Assembly: GCA_011049545.1 (NCBI GenBank)
Contig: DRHQ01000091.1
Coordinates: 1 to 64,000, forward strand
Direction: 5' to 3'
Length of the DNA stretch: 64,000 nt
DNA from: Candidatus Aminicenantota bacterium
Lineage (GTDB): Bacteria; Acidobacteriota; Aminicenantia; Aminicenantales; Aminicenantaceae
Shown: positions 9,526 through 19,251 of the stretch, in pieces
How positions within the stretch are numbered: the stretch's first letter is position 1
Layout: each line of letters begins with the position of its first letter
Notes under the pieces: generated by a model
What the model was told of the DNA's origin: nothing
What the model saw: only the letters and a program-made list of their open reading frames with translations
The model's database searches: none
Translations under genes and position numbers: made by a program

Positions 9526-10326
9526 CTATTTTTTCCCTTCTAAATAGGCTCTTTTCAGCGTATCACCCCTGACTCCCTGTCTTAGAGCCTCTAGAGCTAA
9601 AATCTCGTCTGGAGGGATATTGCCAAGGTTAACGTTGATTCCCTGACGAAAGATTAAAGCCTGCTGCTGATTTTTCAGGGGAGCTTCCCACATTAAACAA
9701 TTCGTGTCTTTGACTCCAGCAATGATGTTATCAACTTCATCGTGTTTAATCTCTCCTTCCTTATCAAATATTCCAACGGCTTTCCCAGCCTCCCGGGCTT
9801 CGATAATAACCTTCAAAGCCCCGTTTTCCATATCTTCTCCTATCAGCTGGTGAACAAGGGCAATAGGCAGAACTTCTTTCGGGTCTTTTTTTCCCACTTC
9901 AGTAATGACTTTGAAACCTTTATCCAAAGATTTTTTTACGGCATCCTGTCTGGTTTTTCTACTTATCTCGATCGTTCCATCAGAGACTTCAATTGCAGAG
10001 AATCCAAGCTCTTTGGCTTGTTCCAAATATTTGTCAAAGACCTCCTGCCAGATAGCTATCTCCAGAAAAGTACCTCCTGGCATGACATCTATATTGCATG
10101 AGGTGATCATCTCGTTCTTTTTCCTCAAAAGGTCCTTATCATAGAAGGCAGAAGTCCCAAAGGTTAGCTTGATGATATCAATGTAGTCGCCCGCAACCCG
10201 GATCAAATCTTCGAGGCGATGAAGGCCCATTCCTTTATCAATAACCATAGTTACGCCCGCCTCTCTGGGCTTGGCTGTTCTCCCTTCAAGGGGCATCCTA
10301 ATAATATTTTCCCAGGCTTTGCTCAT
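9526..10326 (-). CDS. comA: Phosphosulfolactate synthase (ComA) family
   Basis: IDIIKLTFGTSAFY, MPGGTFLEIAIWQ, GFSAIEVSDGTIEIS, KVITEVGKKDP; start set at MSKAWENI behind AAAAGGAG. Confidence 0.8.
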   Translation of the reverse strand: MSKAWENIIRMPLEGRTAKPREAGVTMVIDKGMGLHRLEDLIRVAGDYIDIIKLTFGTSAFYDKDLLRKKNEMITSCNIDVMPGGTFLEIAIWQEVFDKYLEQAKELGFSAIEVSDGTIEISRKTRQDAVKKSLDKGFKVITEVGKKDPKEVLPIALVHQLIGEDMENGALKVIIEAREAGKAVGIFDKEGEIKHDEVDNIIAGVKDTNCLMWEAPLKNQQQALIFRQGINVNLGNIPPDEILALEALRQGVRGDTLKRAYLEGKK

Positions 10327-10358
10327 CCTTTTCTCCTTTTTTTTAGAGTTAGACTTTT

Positions 10359-11366
10359 TCAGCCGCTCAAAAGATCTCCCCAGCAATCATCTGGGTTTGA
10401 GAGAACAGAAGCGATCTTAGTGATTGTCTTGTGATGGACGAGCTGGCTTGCATATTTTAGCCTCGCCAGAGCCATCTGGTTCTCATCCAATCCCAAAACT
10501 GGTATTTTATCGTATAGAATCACGTTCTCAGCTATTTTATGGGAGATGTTGTCAAACAGGGCTTTTGCAGCTTTTCTTCTATCCTCTATGAGATCCAGAA
10601 GAAAACCTTGGCGCCCTTCTTCAATCCGAGGAAACAATATCACGACAGACCTGGGGGTTTTGAGTTCTTCAAAGTCAGTTTTGTAAGGTGAGAGATCAAG
10701 GGCAATCTTTTTCTGCCACTCCTCACCAGCTTCTTGAGTTTCAATTTTAGGTAAGAACTGAGGAAAATTATACATCAATGTACCCAGTCTCACGTTATCA
10801 ACAAGTGAACCCATAAACCATGATACGGCATCCTTTTCAATCCGGAAATGGACGGTTTCTGTTGAAAAGAGTTTGAGCCCTTTAGCCAGGCCACTGAGAA
10901 GATAGACGGTTTTTCCGCTTCCAGCTCCTCCTATAACAACAAACATTTGATCTTTTTTTTCTTGGTAGAGCGCGCAAGCGTGGAAGTTATAAATCCTGTG
11001 CTTTCTTTCCAGTAAATAGAGAGCATATCTATAAAGAAACCCCTGGTTTCCCCACAGACTAAACCTTAAGTCCGAAGCTTCTCGAGTGAGCTTGAGAAAT
11101 GGCCCTCTAAATCTGGCTTTTTCCCCCGAAAACTCAAAAGAGGGATCCTCCATAGATTCTTCAACCGAGATATAGCCATCAAGGTCTGCTGAATAGGGGA
11201 TGCTCTCAACATCTTTAAAATCTGTAAGTAGCGACTTGACTTCTGTTTTGAGTGGAAAGTGAAAAAGAAGCTCTTCTCTATTAGATTCGATCCCTATTTT
11301 TACCTCTAGTATCTTTAACCCTGCTTTGTACACAATTGTTTCCTCGTTTATCTTTGATAACTTCAT
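10359..11366 (-). CDS. P-loop (HprK-like) protein of unknown function
   Basis: Walker A in FVVIGGAGSGKTVYLLSGL; clustered with comA. Confidence 0.5.
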   Translation of the reverse strand: MKLSKINEETIVYKAGLKILEVKIGIESNREELLFHFPLKTEVKSLLTDFKDVESIPYSADLDGYISVEESMEDPSFEFSGEKARFRGPFLKLTREASDLRFSLWGNQGFLYRYALYLLERKHRIYNFHACALYQEKKDQMFVVIGGAGSGKTVYLLSGLAKGLKLFSTETVHFRIEKDAVSWFMGSLVDNVRLGTLMYNFPQFLPKIETQEAGEEWQKKIALDLSPYKTDFEELKTPRSVVILFPRIEEGRQGFLLDLIEDRRKAAKALFDNISHKIAENVILYDKIPVLGLDENQMALARLKYASQLVHHKTITKIASVLSNPDDCWGDLLSG

Positions 11367-11532
11367 GATAAAAAAATAAAATTTAACTCTACAATAACTT
11401 GATGCGAAATGCGAGACATAATAGCCCGAGATAAGGCAAATTGGGAGTCAGGTCTTATCATCGGGATAATTAGCCTGATTTATGAATAATCCAGGCTAGA
11501 TAAATCTAGAGAAAAAAAGGGAAAAACAATTC

Positions 11533-12225
11533 TTATTTGATGGCAGTGTGAATGGCGGAAACACCAAGGAAAAGAGAACGATGAGTAATACGGGCGAACC
11601 CTGCCTCACGGAGTATCGAAGAGAATTCCTCAGGAGGAAAAAAACGCGGGATTGTATAAGCAAGATATCTGTAAGCGGATTTAGAGCCCGAGAGAAGAAA
11701 TCCCAATTGTTTTACAGTCAGTTTTATATAGAGATGAAAAAACTTCTGGATAATTCTAATAGAAGGCTGACTTGTTTCAAGATTCACAAAATGCCCTCCA
11801 GGTTTGAGAACACGATGAAATTCCTTTAGATGAGCAACCAGCTCGCGTTTGTTAGGGTATATGTTCCGGGTAGCAAAAGATATGGTCACTAGATTGAATG
11901 TCCTATCAGCAAAGGGAAGCTGGCCTGACTCGGCAAGAATAAAAGAGAGGTTTGGAATTATTCTCTTTTCTCGAGCTTTAGCTATCATCTGATGACAGAA
12001 ATCAGCAGAAACAACCTTGACTTTTTCACCTGCCAGGCGTGAAAGATAAAGAGCCATTTCTCCAGTACCACTGCAAACATCCAACCATAGAAAACCCTTG
12101 GCTCTGACCGCTTCCCGAGCTGCTTTCTTCCGCCAAAGAATGTCAAACCCAAGTGTCAGGACATGATTAATAAGCTCATAAGTTTCTGCAGCCTCAGAAA
12201 ATATTTTTTGAATGCCTTTTCTCAT
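11533..12225 (-). CDS. ubiE: UbiE/MenG-type methyltransferase
   Basis: SEAAETYELINHVLTLGFDILWRKKA, WLDVCSGTGEMALYL, ISFATRNIYPNKRELVAHLKEFHRVLKPGG. Confidence 0.85.
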   Translation of the reverse strand: MRKGIQKIFSEAAETYELINHVLTLGFDILWRKKAAREAVRAKGFLWLDVCSGTGEMALYLSRLAGEKVKVVSADFCHQMIAKAREKRIIPNLSFILAESGQLPFADRTFNLVTISFATRNIYPNKRELVAHLKEFHRVLKPGGHFVNLETSQPSIRIIQKFFHLYIKLTVKQLGFLLSGSKSAYRYLAYTIPRFFPPEEFSSILREAGFARITHRSLFLGVSAIHTAIK

Positions 12226-12447
12226 TCATTACTCTCTAAACGTTCTTTAAAGATTCAATTAGAAATCTATCCAATAGAGAATATAATTAAGGTAGGTTTG
12301 ATAAATCAAGCCCGTACAAGATATAACCCAGATCCCTGCCTAAGATAAATCAAATACATACACTAGACAAGTTAAGCCCACATAAATAATACTTTTCGTC
12401 TTTTTCTTTATTGTGGATTTATAAATCAAACGTCACAAATATTAATA

Positions 12448-12784
12448 AGGTGGGCTTGATAAATCAAGCCCCTACATAAGATAACCCAAACGCATATAAG
12501 AGAAAAATCAAAACCGTTTAGTTCATTTATATATTCAAAAAGGTGGGCTTGATAAATCAAGCCCCTACATAAGAAAAACCAAACCTGTACAATTTAAATA
12601 GGTGGGCTTGATAAATCAAGCCCCTACATAAGATAATCCAAACGCATATAAGAGAAAAATCAAAACCGTTTAGTTCATTTATATATTCAAAAAGGTGGGC
12701 TTGATAAATCAAGCCCCTACATAAGAAAAACCAAACCTGTACAATTTAGATAGGTGGGCTTGATAAATCAAGCCCCTACATAAG
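12448..12784. repeat. Compound tandem repeat: five copies of a 33-bp palindromic repeat in a 152-bp higher-order unit
   Basis: AGGTGGGCTTGATAAATCAAGCCCCTACATAAG at 12448, 12541, 12600, 12693 and 12752; spacers alternate 60/26/60/26 bp and each pair is nearly identical. Confidence 0.9.
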
Positions 12785-12897
12785 AAAAATTAGACCTCTG
12801 CAATATTTATAGACCGGTATGTTTTTTTTTGTTAGAATACGTGGCTTGTTGAGACGGGGAAGATCTTTATTAATAATTTTTTATTGAAAGGAGGAAC

Positions 12898-14529
12898 ATG
12901 AAGATCAAAAAAAATCTTTTATTCATTTGTTTGTTTGTGGTCATTCTCCTTTTCACAGCCACCTCATCAGCCCGGGTTACCCCTACCTATGCCATTGTTA
13001 ACTGCAAGATTATTCCTGTTACTGGTTCACCTATCGAGAAAGGAATCATCATCATCCGCGATGGACTTATCGAATCCTTAGGGCCTCAAGGAAAAATTTC
13101 AATTCCAGAAGATGCTGAAATAATCAAAGCTGAAGGCCTGTTCGCCTATCCAGGCTTGATTGATGCCCATACAAATCTCTTTCTCGAGCTTCCTAAAGAA
13201 GAGCCAAGAAGACCAGGGACTAGGAGAACATCGGCCGCTGAACCCCGGCAAAAGGAGAAAGCCCAGCATCCTGATTTAATGGCTATTAAGTTTTTAAAAC
13301 CCAAAAAAACTGCCGTAGCAGACCTGCACAAAATCGGAATCACAACTGTCCTGGTTGTACCTGGAAGAGGAATCTATTCCGGCCAAAGCGTTCTCTTGAA
13401 TGTCAACGGAAACAAAGCAGCACCGATGGTTATAAAAACTCCTGTTGCTCTTCATGTGAATTTTACAACCGCGCGCGGAACTTACCCTTCCAGCTTGATG
13501 GGAACAATGGCCTTTCTCAGACAATCTTTTCTGGATACTGAACATTACTCGTCCTACAAATCTCAATTTGCAAAATCATCTCGAGGCCTTAAACGACCGG
13601 AATATAATCCTTTCTTAGAAGCTCTTTCACCCTATGTAGTTAAAAAAAACCCCGTCTTTTTTAATTGTGCCAACTTGGAAGACATCAAGCGTGCTCTTGG
13701 ACTTATCAAGGAATTCAAGCTCAACGGCTTTCTCACCGGATCAAATGAAGCCTGGAGAGTAGCCGACCTTCTCATCAAGAATGCTAAAGTTCCACTTCTT
13801 GTTTCTCTCAATTTCAAGCCTCCAATGACAAGCATTTATGTCAATCAAGGTGAAGAACTAAAGAAAAAAGCAGAGGAAGAAATTTATCCTGCTAATGCTG
13901 CGAATCTCCATAAAAAGAGATTAATGTTTGCGCTTACCTCCCAGGGACTTAAAAAACCATCAGACATTCCAAAAAACGTCCAAAAGGCGATTAAAGCAGG
14001 TTTACCTAAGGAAGAAGCTCTCAAGGCTATGACCATTATCCCCGCCAAATTCCTGGGAGTGAGCAGTTTTCTGGGAAGCCTTGAACCGGGAAAAATCGCC
14101 AATATTATTCTTACTTCTGGTGAAATCTTCGATGAAAAAACCAGGGTGGAAAGAGTTTTTGTCGACGGTATATCCTTTGAAATCAAAAAGCCTCCCAAGG
14201 GAGAGAAGCCTACAAAAGTGAATATTGCTGGAAAATGGAGCGCCACAGTCTCCAGTCCCATGGGCGAGTTGGAAACGATCCTCGAACTCGAACAAGATGG
14301 AAACGAAATCAGCGGAAGCATCTCATCGAACATGGGTAAATGGGAAATAATAGAAGGGATTTTAAGCGGAAATGAACTCGCCTTAAGCATAGAAGCTACA
14401 ATAATGGGAGAGACGATGGATATGACTTTCAGCGGGACAGCAGAAAACGACTCTATAGAAGGAACAATGGCTGTCATGGAATGGAGTATGGAGCTGAAGG
14501 CAAAAAGAATCCCTGAAGGGGAATTTTAA
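12898..14529 (+). CDS. Amidohydrolase-fold protein lacking canonical metal ligands, with C-terminal beta-rich domain
   Basis: EGLFAYPGLIDAHTNLFLEL (HTN instead of HTH); C-terminal AGKWSATVSSPMGELETILELEQDGNEISGSI extension. Confidence 0.75.
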   Translation: MKIKKNLLFICLFVVILLFTATSSARVTPTYAIVNCKIIPVTGSPIEKGIIIIRDGLIESLGPQGKISIPEDAEIIKAEGLFAYPGLIDAHTNLFLELPKEEPRRPGTRRTSAAEPRQKEKAQHPDLMAIKFLKPKKTAVADLHKIGITTVLVVPGRGIYSGQSVLLNVNGNKAAPMVIKTPVALHVNFTTARGTYPSSLMGTMAFLRQSFLDTEHYSSYKSQFAKSSRGLKRPEYNPFLEALSPYVVKKNPVFFNCANLEDIKRALGLIKEFKLNGFLTGSNEAWRVADLLIKNAKVPLLVSLNFKPPMTSIYVNQGEELKKKAEEEIYPANAANLHKKRLMFALTSQGLKKPSDIPKNVQKAIKAGLPKEEALKAMTIIPAKFLGVSSFLGSLEPGKIANIILTSGEIFDEKTRVERVFVDGISFEIKKPPKGEKPTKVNIAGKWSATVSSPMGELETILELEQDGNEISGSISSNMGKWEIIEGILSGNELALSIEATIMGETMDMTFSGTAENDSIEGTMAVMEWSMELKAKRIPEGEF

Positions 14530-14542
14530 AGGAGAAAGAGCC

Positions 14543-15868
14543 ATGAAGAAAAAAACTATTGGTTTCATTTTAGTTGTGAGTCTGGTGATTTTTTCAAGTT
14601 TTTCCTTCGGACAGGATCTCCTGATAAAGAACGGTACCATACTGACGGTTACCAAAGGAAAAATACTAAAAGGAGACATTCTAATAATCAAAGGCATCAT
14701 AAAGCAGATTGAAGAGAACATCAAAGGACCTAAAGGAATAAAAATCATAGATGCATCAGGAAAATTTGTTATTCCAGGTATAATCGATTCTCACACGCAT
14801 ATAGCCCTCTCAGGAACAAATGAAAATGCGGAAGCAATAACCGCCGAAGTCAAGATGCGGGATGTTCTCAATGCTGAAGACCGTTCCATCTATACGGCAA
14901 TATCAGGTGGAGTTACGATGGTTCATACCATGCACGGCAGCAGCAACCCGATAGGAGGCGAGAACATAGTCATCAAGACGAAATGGGGAAAGACTTCGGA
15001 AGAGATGATCGTTCATGATGCTTACAGGACCTTAAAATTTGCCCTGGGTGAAAATCCCAAGAGGTCTAATTCTCCTACCTTGGGAACTCCTCGCTATCCA
15101 CAATCCCGCATGGGAGTGAATGCCATTATCCGCCGTGAGTTTCTAAAAGCAAAAAACTATATGGAACAGTGGGACCGGTATCTAAAAGCGAAAAATTCCA
15201 AAAAACCTGCAAAGAATTTGATCGCGCCTAGAAAGGACTTAAGGATGGAGCAACTGGCAGATGTGCTTCGCGGGAAAATGGTGGCCCGTTGTCACACCTA
15301 TAGAGCTGATGAAACCCTGGAATTCATTAAACTTTCCAAAGAATTTGGGTTCAAGATTGCCTGTTTCGAACATGCATCTGAAGCATTCAAAATAGCCAGG
15401 GAGCTAGCTGAAGAAAAAATTGGTATCTCCGTTTTTCTTGATAGCTGGGCCTATAAGGTCGAAGCTTCTGAAGGGATTGCTTACAGTGCTGGCTACTGTA
15501 CCAAAAAAGGAGTTCTTGTTTCCATAAATTCTGACAGCGGGGAGAGAATCCGGCGGTTGTTCAACGATGCGGCAAAAGCCATGAAGTATGGCGGCCTCTC
15601 TGAAGAGGAAGCCCTGAATCTCGTAACCATCAATCCAGCCATCCAGCTTGGTGTGGAAAAGATTGCCGGGAGCCTTGAAGTCGGAAAACATGGAGATATT
15701 GCCATCTTTAACGAGCATCCTCTTAGCGCCTATACCCTTTGTGAAATGACAATTATCGAGGGGGAGGTCTATTTTGATCGAGCTCAGTATCTAAAAGAGA
15801 GAGAAGAAATGGAGAAGAAAAAGAAAAAAGAAGAGAAAAAGAAAGAGAAAAAGGGAGGGACAAAATGA
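14543..15868 (+). CDS. Amidohydrolase (metal ligands intact)
   Basis: IIDSHTHIALSG, ARCHTYRADE, ACFEHASEA, SINSDSGERI. Confidence 0.85.
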   Translation: MKKKTIGFILVVSLVIFSSFSFGQDLLIKNGTILTVTKGKILKGDILIIKGIIKQIEENIKGPKGIKIIDASGKFVIPGIIDSHTHIALSGTNENAEAITAEVKMRDVLNAEDRSIYTAISGGVTMVHTMHGSSNPIGGENIVIKTKWGKTSEEMIVHDAYRTLKFALGENPKRSNSPTLGTPRYPQSRMGVNAIIRREFLKAKNYMEQWDRYLKAKNSKKPAKNLIAPRKDLRMEQLADVLRGKMVARCHTYRADETLEFIKLSKEFGFKIACFEHASEAFKIARELAEEKIGISVFLDSWAYKVEASEGIAYSAGYCTKKGVLVSINSDSGERIRRLFNDAAKAMKYGGLSEEEALNLVTINPAIQLGVEKIAGSLEVGKHGDIAIFNEHPLSAYTLCEMTIIEGEVYFDRAQYLKEREEMEKKKKKEEKKKEKKGGTK

Positions 15869-17139
15869 CCAAGAGAACCTTCGTCTTTGCTGTAATTCTC
15901 ATCATCTGTGCTTCCTTCTGTTTGACTCAAGAAAAAAGCCCGAGCGTTATTGCTATAAAAGGCGCAAGCATTATCCCTGTTGTAGGTGAGGATATTACTG
16001 AAGGGATCATTCTTATTAAAGACGGATTAATAGAAGCTGTGGGAAAGAACATTGATATCCCTGCAGGTGCAAAAATCATAGAAGCAGAGGGCCTTTTTGC
16101 CTATCCAGGCATGATCGACGGCTCATGTTATCTAGGCCTCCAAGAGATAAGCTCTATAAGAGCAACCGTGGATTACAAAGAAACAGGCAGAATCAATCCT
16201 CAGGTACGAACAGTGGAAGCTCTGCGACCTGACTCCATGCATATTCCTATCTCACGGTCAAACGGGATAACAGCCGCCCTTGTAGCTCCTTCTGCCGGGC
16301 TCATTTCAGGCCAGAGTGGTTTGATCAGGTTGGTCGGCTGGACTCCTGAAGAGATGATAATAAAAAGTCCAATAGCCATGCATATCCAATTTCCTTCCTT
16401 GCCTCGGTTAAGGAGGAGAAGAGAAACACAACCTCCAGAGCAGGCTTCTAAACAGGTTAAAGAATTAAAGGAAATCCTGAAACAGGCTCGCTATTATCAG
16501 AAAAGAAAAGATGCAGCCAAAAAAAACTTGAGACTTCATTTGCCTGAGTTTGATGAAAAATTAGAATTTCTTCTTCCTGTGGTTAACGGCGAACTTCCTG
16601 TCATGATTTCTGTTCACGCCGATAAAGATATCAAGGCAGCCATCAAATTCGTCAAAGATGAAAAGCTCAAAGCGATATTCTTGGGTGTCACTGATGGATG
16701 GAAGGTTGCTGAGGATATAAAAAAATCAGGCATTCCGGTTATTTTCAGCTCTCTTAATTCAGTACCTCCCAAATGGGAAGACGGCTATGATGCTTTTTAC
16801 AGGAATCCTGGTGTACTGGCAAAAGCTGGCGTCAAATTTGCTTTTTCCTCAGGGAGTGCAAGCTTAGCCAAGGATTTACCCTATCATGCAGCAAAAGCTG
16901 CTGCCTTTGGCCTGGATAAAAAAGAAGCACTTAAGGGAGTAACGATTTACCCTGCCCAGATATTTGGTGTGGACAAAATGATGGGGAGCCTGGAAAAGGG
17001 AAAGGTAGCCAACATTGTCCTCGCCGATGGAGACATACTGGAATTAAGAACCAACATCAAGCATGTTTTTATTGATGGAAAAGAAGTCGATACATCCAGC
17101 ATATACACCGAACTTCTCGAAAAGTTCAAGAAAAGATAG
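15865..17139 (+). CDS. Amidohydrolase-fold protein lacking canonical metal ligands
   Basis: EGLFAYPGMIDGSCYLGLQ (no HxH), FAFSSGSASLAKDLPYHAAKAAAFGL; overlaps the preceding stop by 4 bp. Confidence 0.75.
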   Translation: MTKRTFVFAVILIICASFCLTQEKSPSVIAIKGASIIPVVGEDITEGIILIKDGLIEAVGKNIDIPAGAKIIEAEGLFAYPGMIDGSCYLGLQEISSIRATVDYKETGRINPQVRTVEALRPDSMHIPISRSNGITAALVAPSAGLISGQSGLIRLVGWTPEEMIIKSPIAMHIQFPSLPRLRRRRETQPPEQASKQVKELKEILKQARYYQKRKDAAKKNLRLHLPEFDEKLEFLLPVVNGELPVMISVHADKDIKAAIKFVKDEKLKAIFLGVTDGWKVAEDIKKSGIPVIFSSLNSVPPKWEDGYDAFYRNPGVLAKAGVKFAFSSGSASLAKDLPYHAAKAAAFGLDKKEALKGVTIYPAQIFGVDKMMGSLEKGKVANIVLADGDILELRTNIKHVFIDGKEVDTSSIYTELLEKFKKR

Positions 17140-17259
17140 GAGGAAAGAGTAGGATCGCGCCTCAACTTCTAAAAAGCGTGTCTATCTCTATATAATATTT
17201 TTCTTGACAGCATATTTTCTATTAACTATTAGATATAGTTAAAAGGAGAAGGAGATACC

Positions 17260-19104
17260 ATGAAAAACAAAACTTTCCGTTTTAGCATTCTCTTAATTGT
17301 AGTCGTATTCTTTTTGGCCGGGCTAAATTTTTCGGCTCAAAAGAGCAAACTTTTCAACTATGACGTATTAATAAAAAACGCAAGAGTGTTTGATGGATCT
17401 TTGAAACCTGCGTTTAGGGCAGATGTGGCTGTTAAAGACGGCATGATCGTAAAGGTAGAAAGGTCGATCAAAGGATCAGCAGCTAAAGTGATAAACGGCA
17501 AAGGACTTTATGTGACTCCTGGTTTCATCGATCTTCATACGCATGTCGATAGGGGAATGTATTTTGCGGAAAACAGGGCATGTCTCAATTACTTAAAGCA
17601 AGGGGTGACAACAGTTATAGTCGGGCAATGCGGTTCCAGCGCCTGGCCAATTTTCGAGAAAGCAGAAGACGTTATGAAGGTTTGGTCAAGAGAAGGAATC
17701 GGGCCCCACGCGGCTTTGCTTGTCGGACATGGAACAGTGCGGCAAATTGTGATGGGGATGGAAGAAAGAGAGCCAACGGCAGAGGAACTTGAAAAAATGA
17801 AGGCTCTCGTAAAGGAAGCCATGGAACAGGGAGCCTATGGTCTTTCTACTGGGTTGATTTATCAACCTGGTTCTTTCGGAAAAACAGATGAAGTCATAGA
17901 ATTGGTAAAGGTCATCGCTCCCTATGGCGGAATATACCACTCCCATATCCGGAATGAGAGTGATAAACTCCTTGAAGCAGTAAAAGAGGCTATAGAAATA
18001 TCAGATAAATCAGGTGCTCCAGTCCATATTTCGCATTTTAAGGTTATGGGCAAGAAGAACTGGGGTCTTGTCAGAGAAGCCTGCGCCATCATAGAAGAGG
18101 CCCGTGCTAAGGGGATTAAAGTCACTGCTGACCAGTATCCTTATCAATTCTCAAACGGTTATCCATACTCAAGTCTAATTCCGAGATCAGCCTGGCTGGG
18201 AATTGAAGAAACAGAAGGCACTGAAAGAGTAGAAACCGAAAGGTTGACATCAGAGGATGCAGAAGCGATTTTTAACCATCTCAGAGATTCTCAATTGATT
18301 GAGCTCTATAAAAAAGTTACCCCTTACTATCCTGTCTCTGAACGCCATCTACAGTTTCTCAACGAAATTCCCAGAGATAGGCTTGTAAGGCTTGTTTCCA
18401 GGAGTTTAATCAGGCCCGGAAATTTCAGGGGGCCAGGCAATACAAAAGAAAGGGGGATGTTTTTAGCGAGGATGGCAAATCCAGAAGAGGCACAGAAGAT
18501 CCGGGAGCAGATCAGAGAGTACATAGTTGACGGTAGGGGCCCGGAAAATATCATTGTTGGCATTTGTGTGGAGAAAAATCTTGAAGGAAAGTCTTTAAAA
18601 CAAGTTGCGGCTATGAAAAGAAAATCCGTAGAAGATACAGCCATAGAACTGGAACTTATGGGAGCAAGGTGCGTCCCTCTCCGCATTGGCGAAGAGGATA
18701 TCGAGTATATCATGAAAAAAGACTATGTGGGCACAGGAAGTGATGGAACTGCTCCCCCTTATGGCATAGGACTCACCCATATCCGTTCTTATTCTACGTT
18801 TCTTCATAAAATTAAAAAATATGCCCTTAAGCGAAAGTCCGTCTCCGTTTCCCATGTCATTCGATCTCAAACATCGCTCGCGGCAAAAATCATGAACTGG
18901 GATGATAGAGGTTGGATAAAGAATGGATACAAAGCTGATATAGTAGTCCTTGATCTGAATAACATAAAAACCAGGACTTCTATTTCTAATCCCCAAGCTT
19001 ACAGCGAAGGAGTCAAATACCTGCTGGTCAATGGTGAAGTTGTTCTGGACGGAGGAAAGTGGACAGGAAAGCTCCCCGGGAAAGTCATCAAGCTTAAAAA
19101 GTGA
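17260..19104 (+). CDS. N-acyl-D-amino-acid deacylase / D-aminoacylase family
   Basis: PGFIDLHTHVDRG, GVTTVIVGQCGSSAWP, GAYGLSTGLIYQPGSFGKTDE, VGTGSDGTAPPYG. Confidence 0.85.
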   Translation: MKNKTFRFSILLIVVVFFLAGLNFSAQKSKLFNYDVLIKNARVFDGSLKPAFRADVAVKDGMIVKVERSIKGSAAKVINGKGLYVTPGFIDLHTHVDRGMYFAENRACLNYLKQGVTTVIVGQCGSSAWPIFEKAEDVMKVWSREGIGPHAALLVGHGTVRQIVMGMEEREPTAEELEKMKALVKEAMEQGAYGLSTGLIYQPGSFGKTDEVIELVKVIAPYGGIYHSHIRNESDKLLEAVKEAIEISDKSGAPVHISHFKVMGKKNWGLVREACAIIEEARAKGIKVTADQYPYQFSNGYPYSSLIPRSAWLGIEETEGTERVETERLTSEDAEAIFNHLRDSQLIELYKKVTPYYPVSERHLQFLNEIPRDRLVRLVSRSLIRPGNFRGPGNTKERGMFLARMANPEEAQKIREQIREYIVDGRGPENIIVGICVEKNLEGKSLKQVAAMKRKSVEDTAIELELMGARCVPLRIGEEDIEYIMKKDYVGTGSDGTAPPYGIGLTHIRSYSTFLHKIKKYALKRKSVSVSHVIRSQTSLAAKIMNWDDRGWIKNGYKADIVVLDLNNIKTRTSISNPQAYSEGVKYLLVNGEVVLDGGKWTGKLPGKVIKLKK

Positions 19105-19251
19105 TAAGGCAGGAGACAGAACAGTCAATTTTAGGAAGGTTTGATTTATCTGGGTAGCACTTCCAAATCTGTGATTGTAGAAGGTTACATTCTGTAGGGG
19201 CTTGATTCATCAAGCCCACCGCTTTTATAGATAGACAAATCATAAGGAGGC

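Noticed and set aside
12448-12784. CRISPR array candidate (five identical 33-bp repeats)
   Set aside because: Repeats are near-perfect palindromes, spacer lengths alternate 60/26, spacers are duplicated in pairs, and no cas gene is in the window.
13884-14477. 197-aa minus-strand ORF
   Set aside because: Antisense to the amidohydrolase-fold gene; coding-strand shadow.
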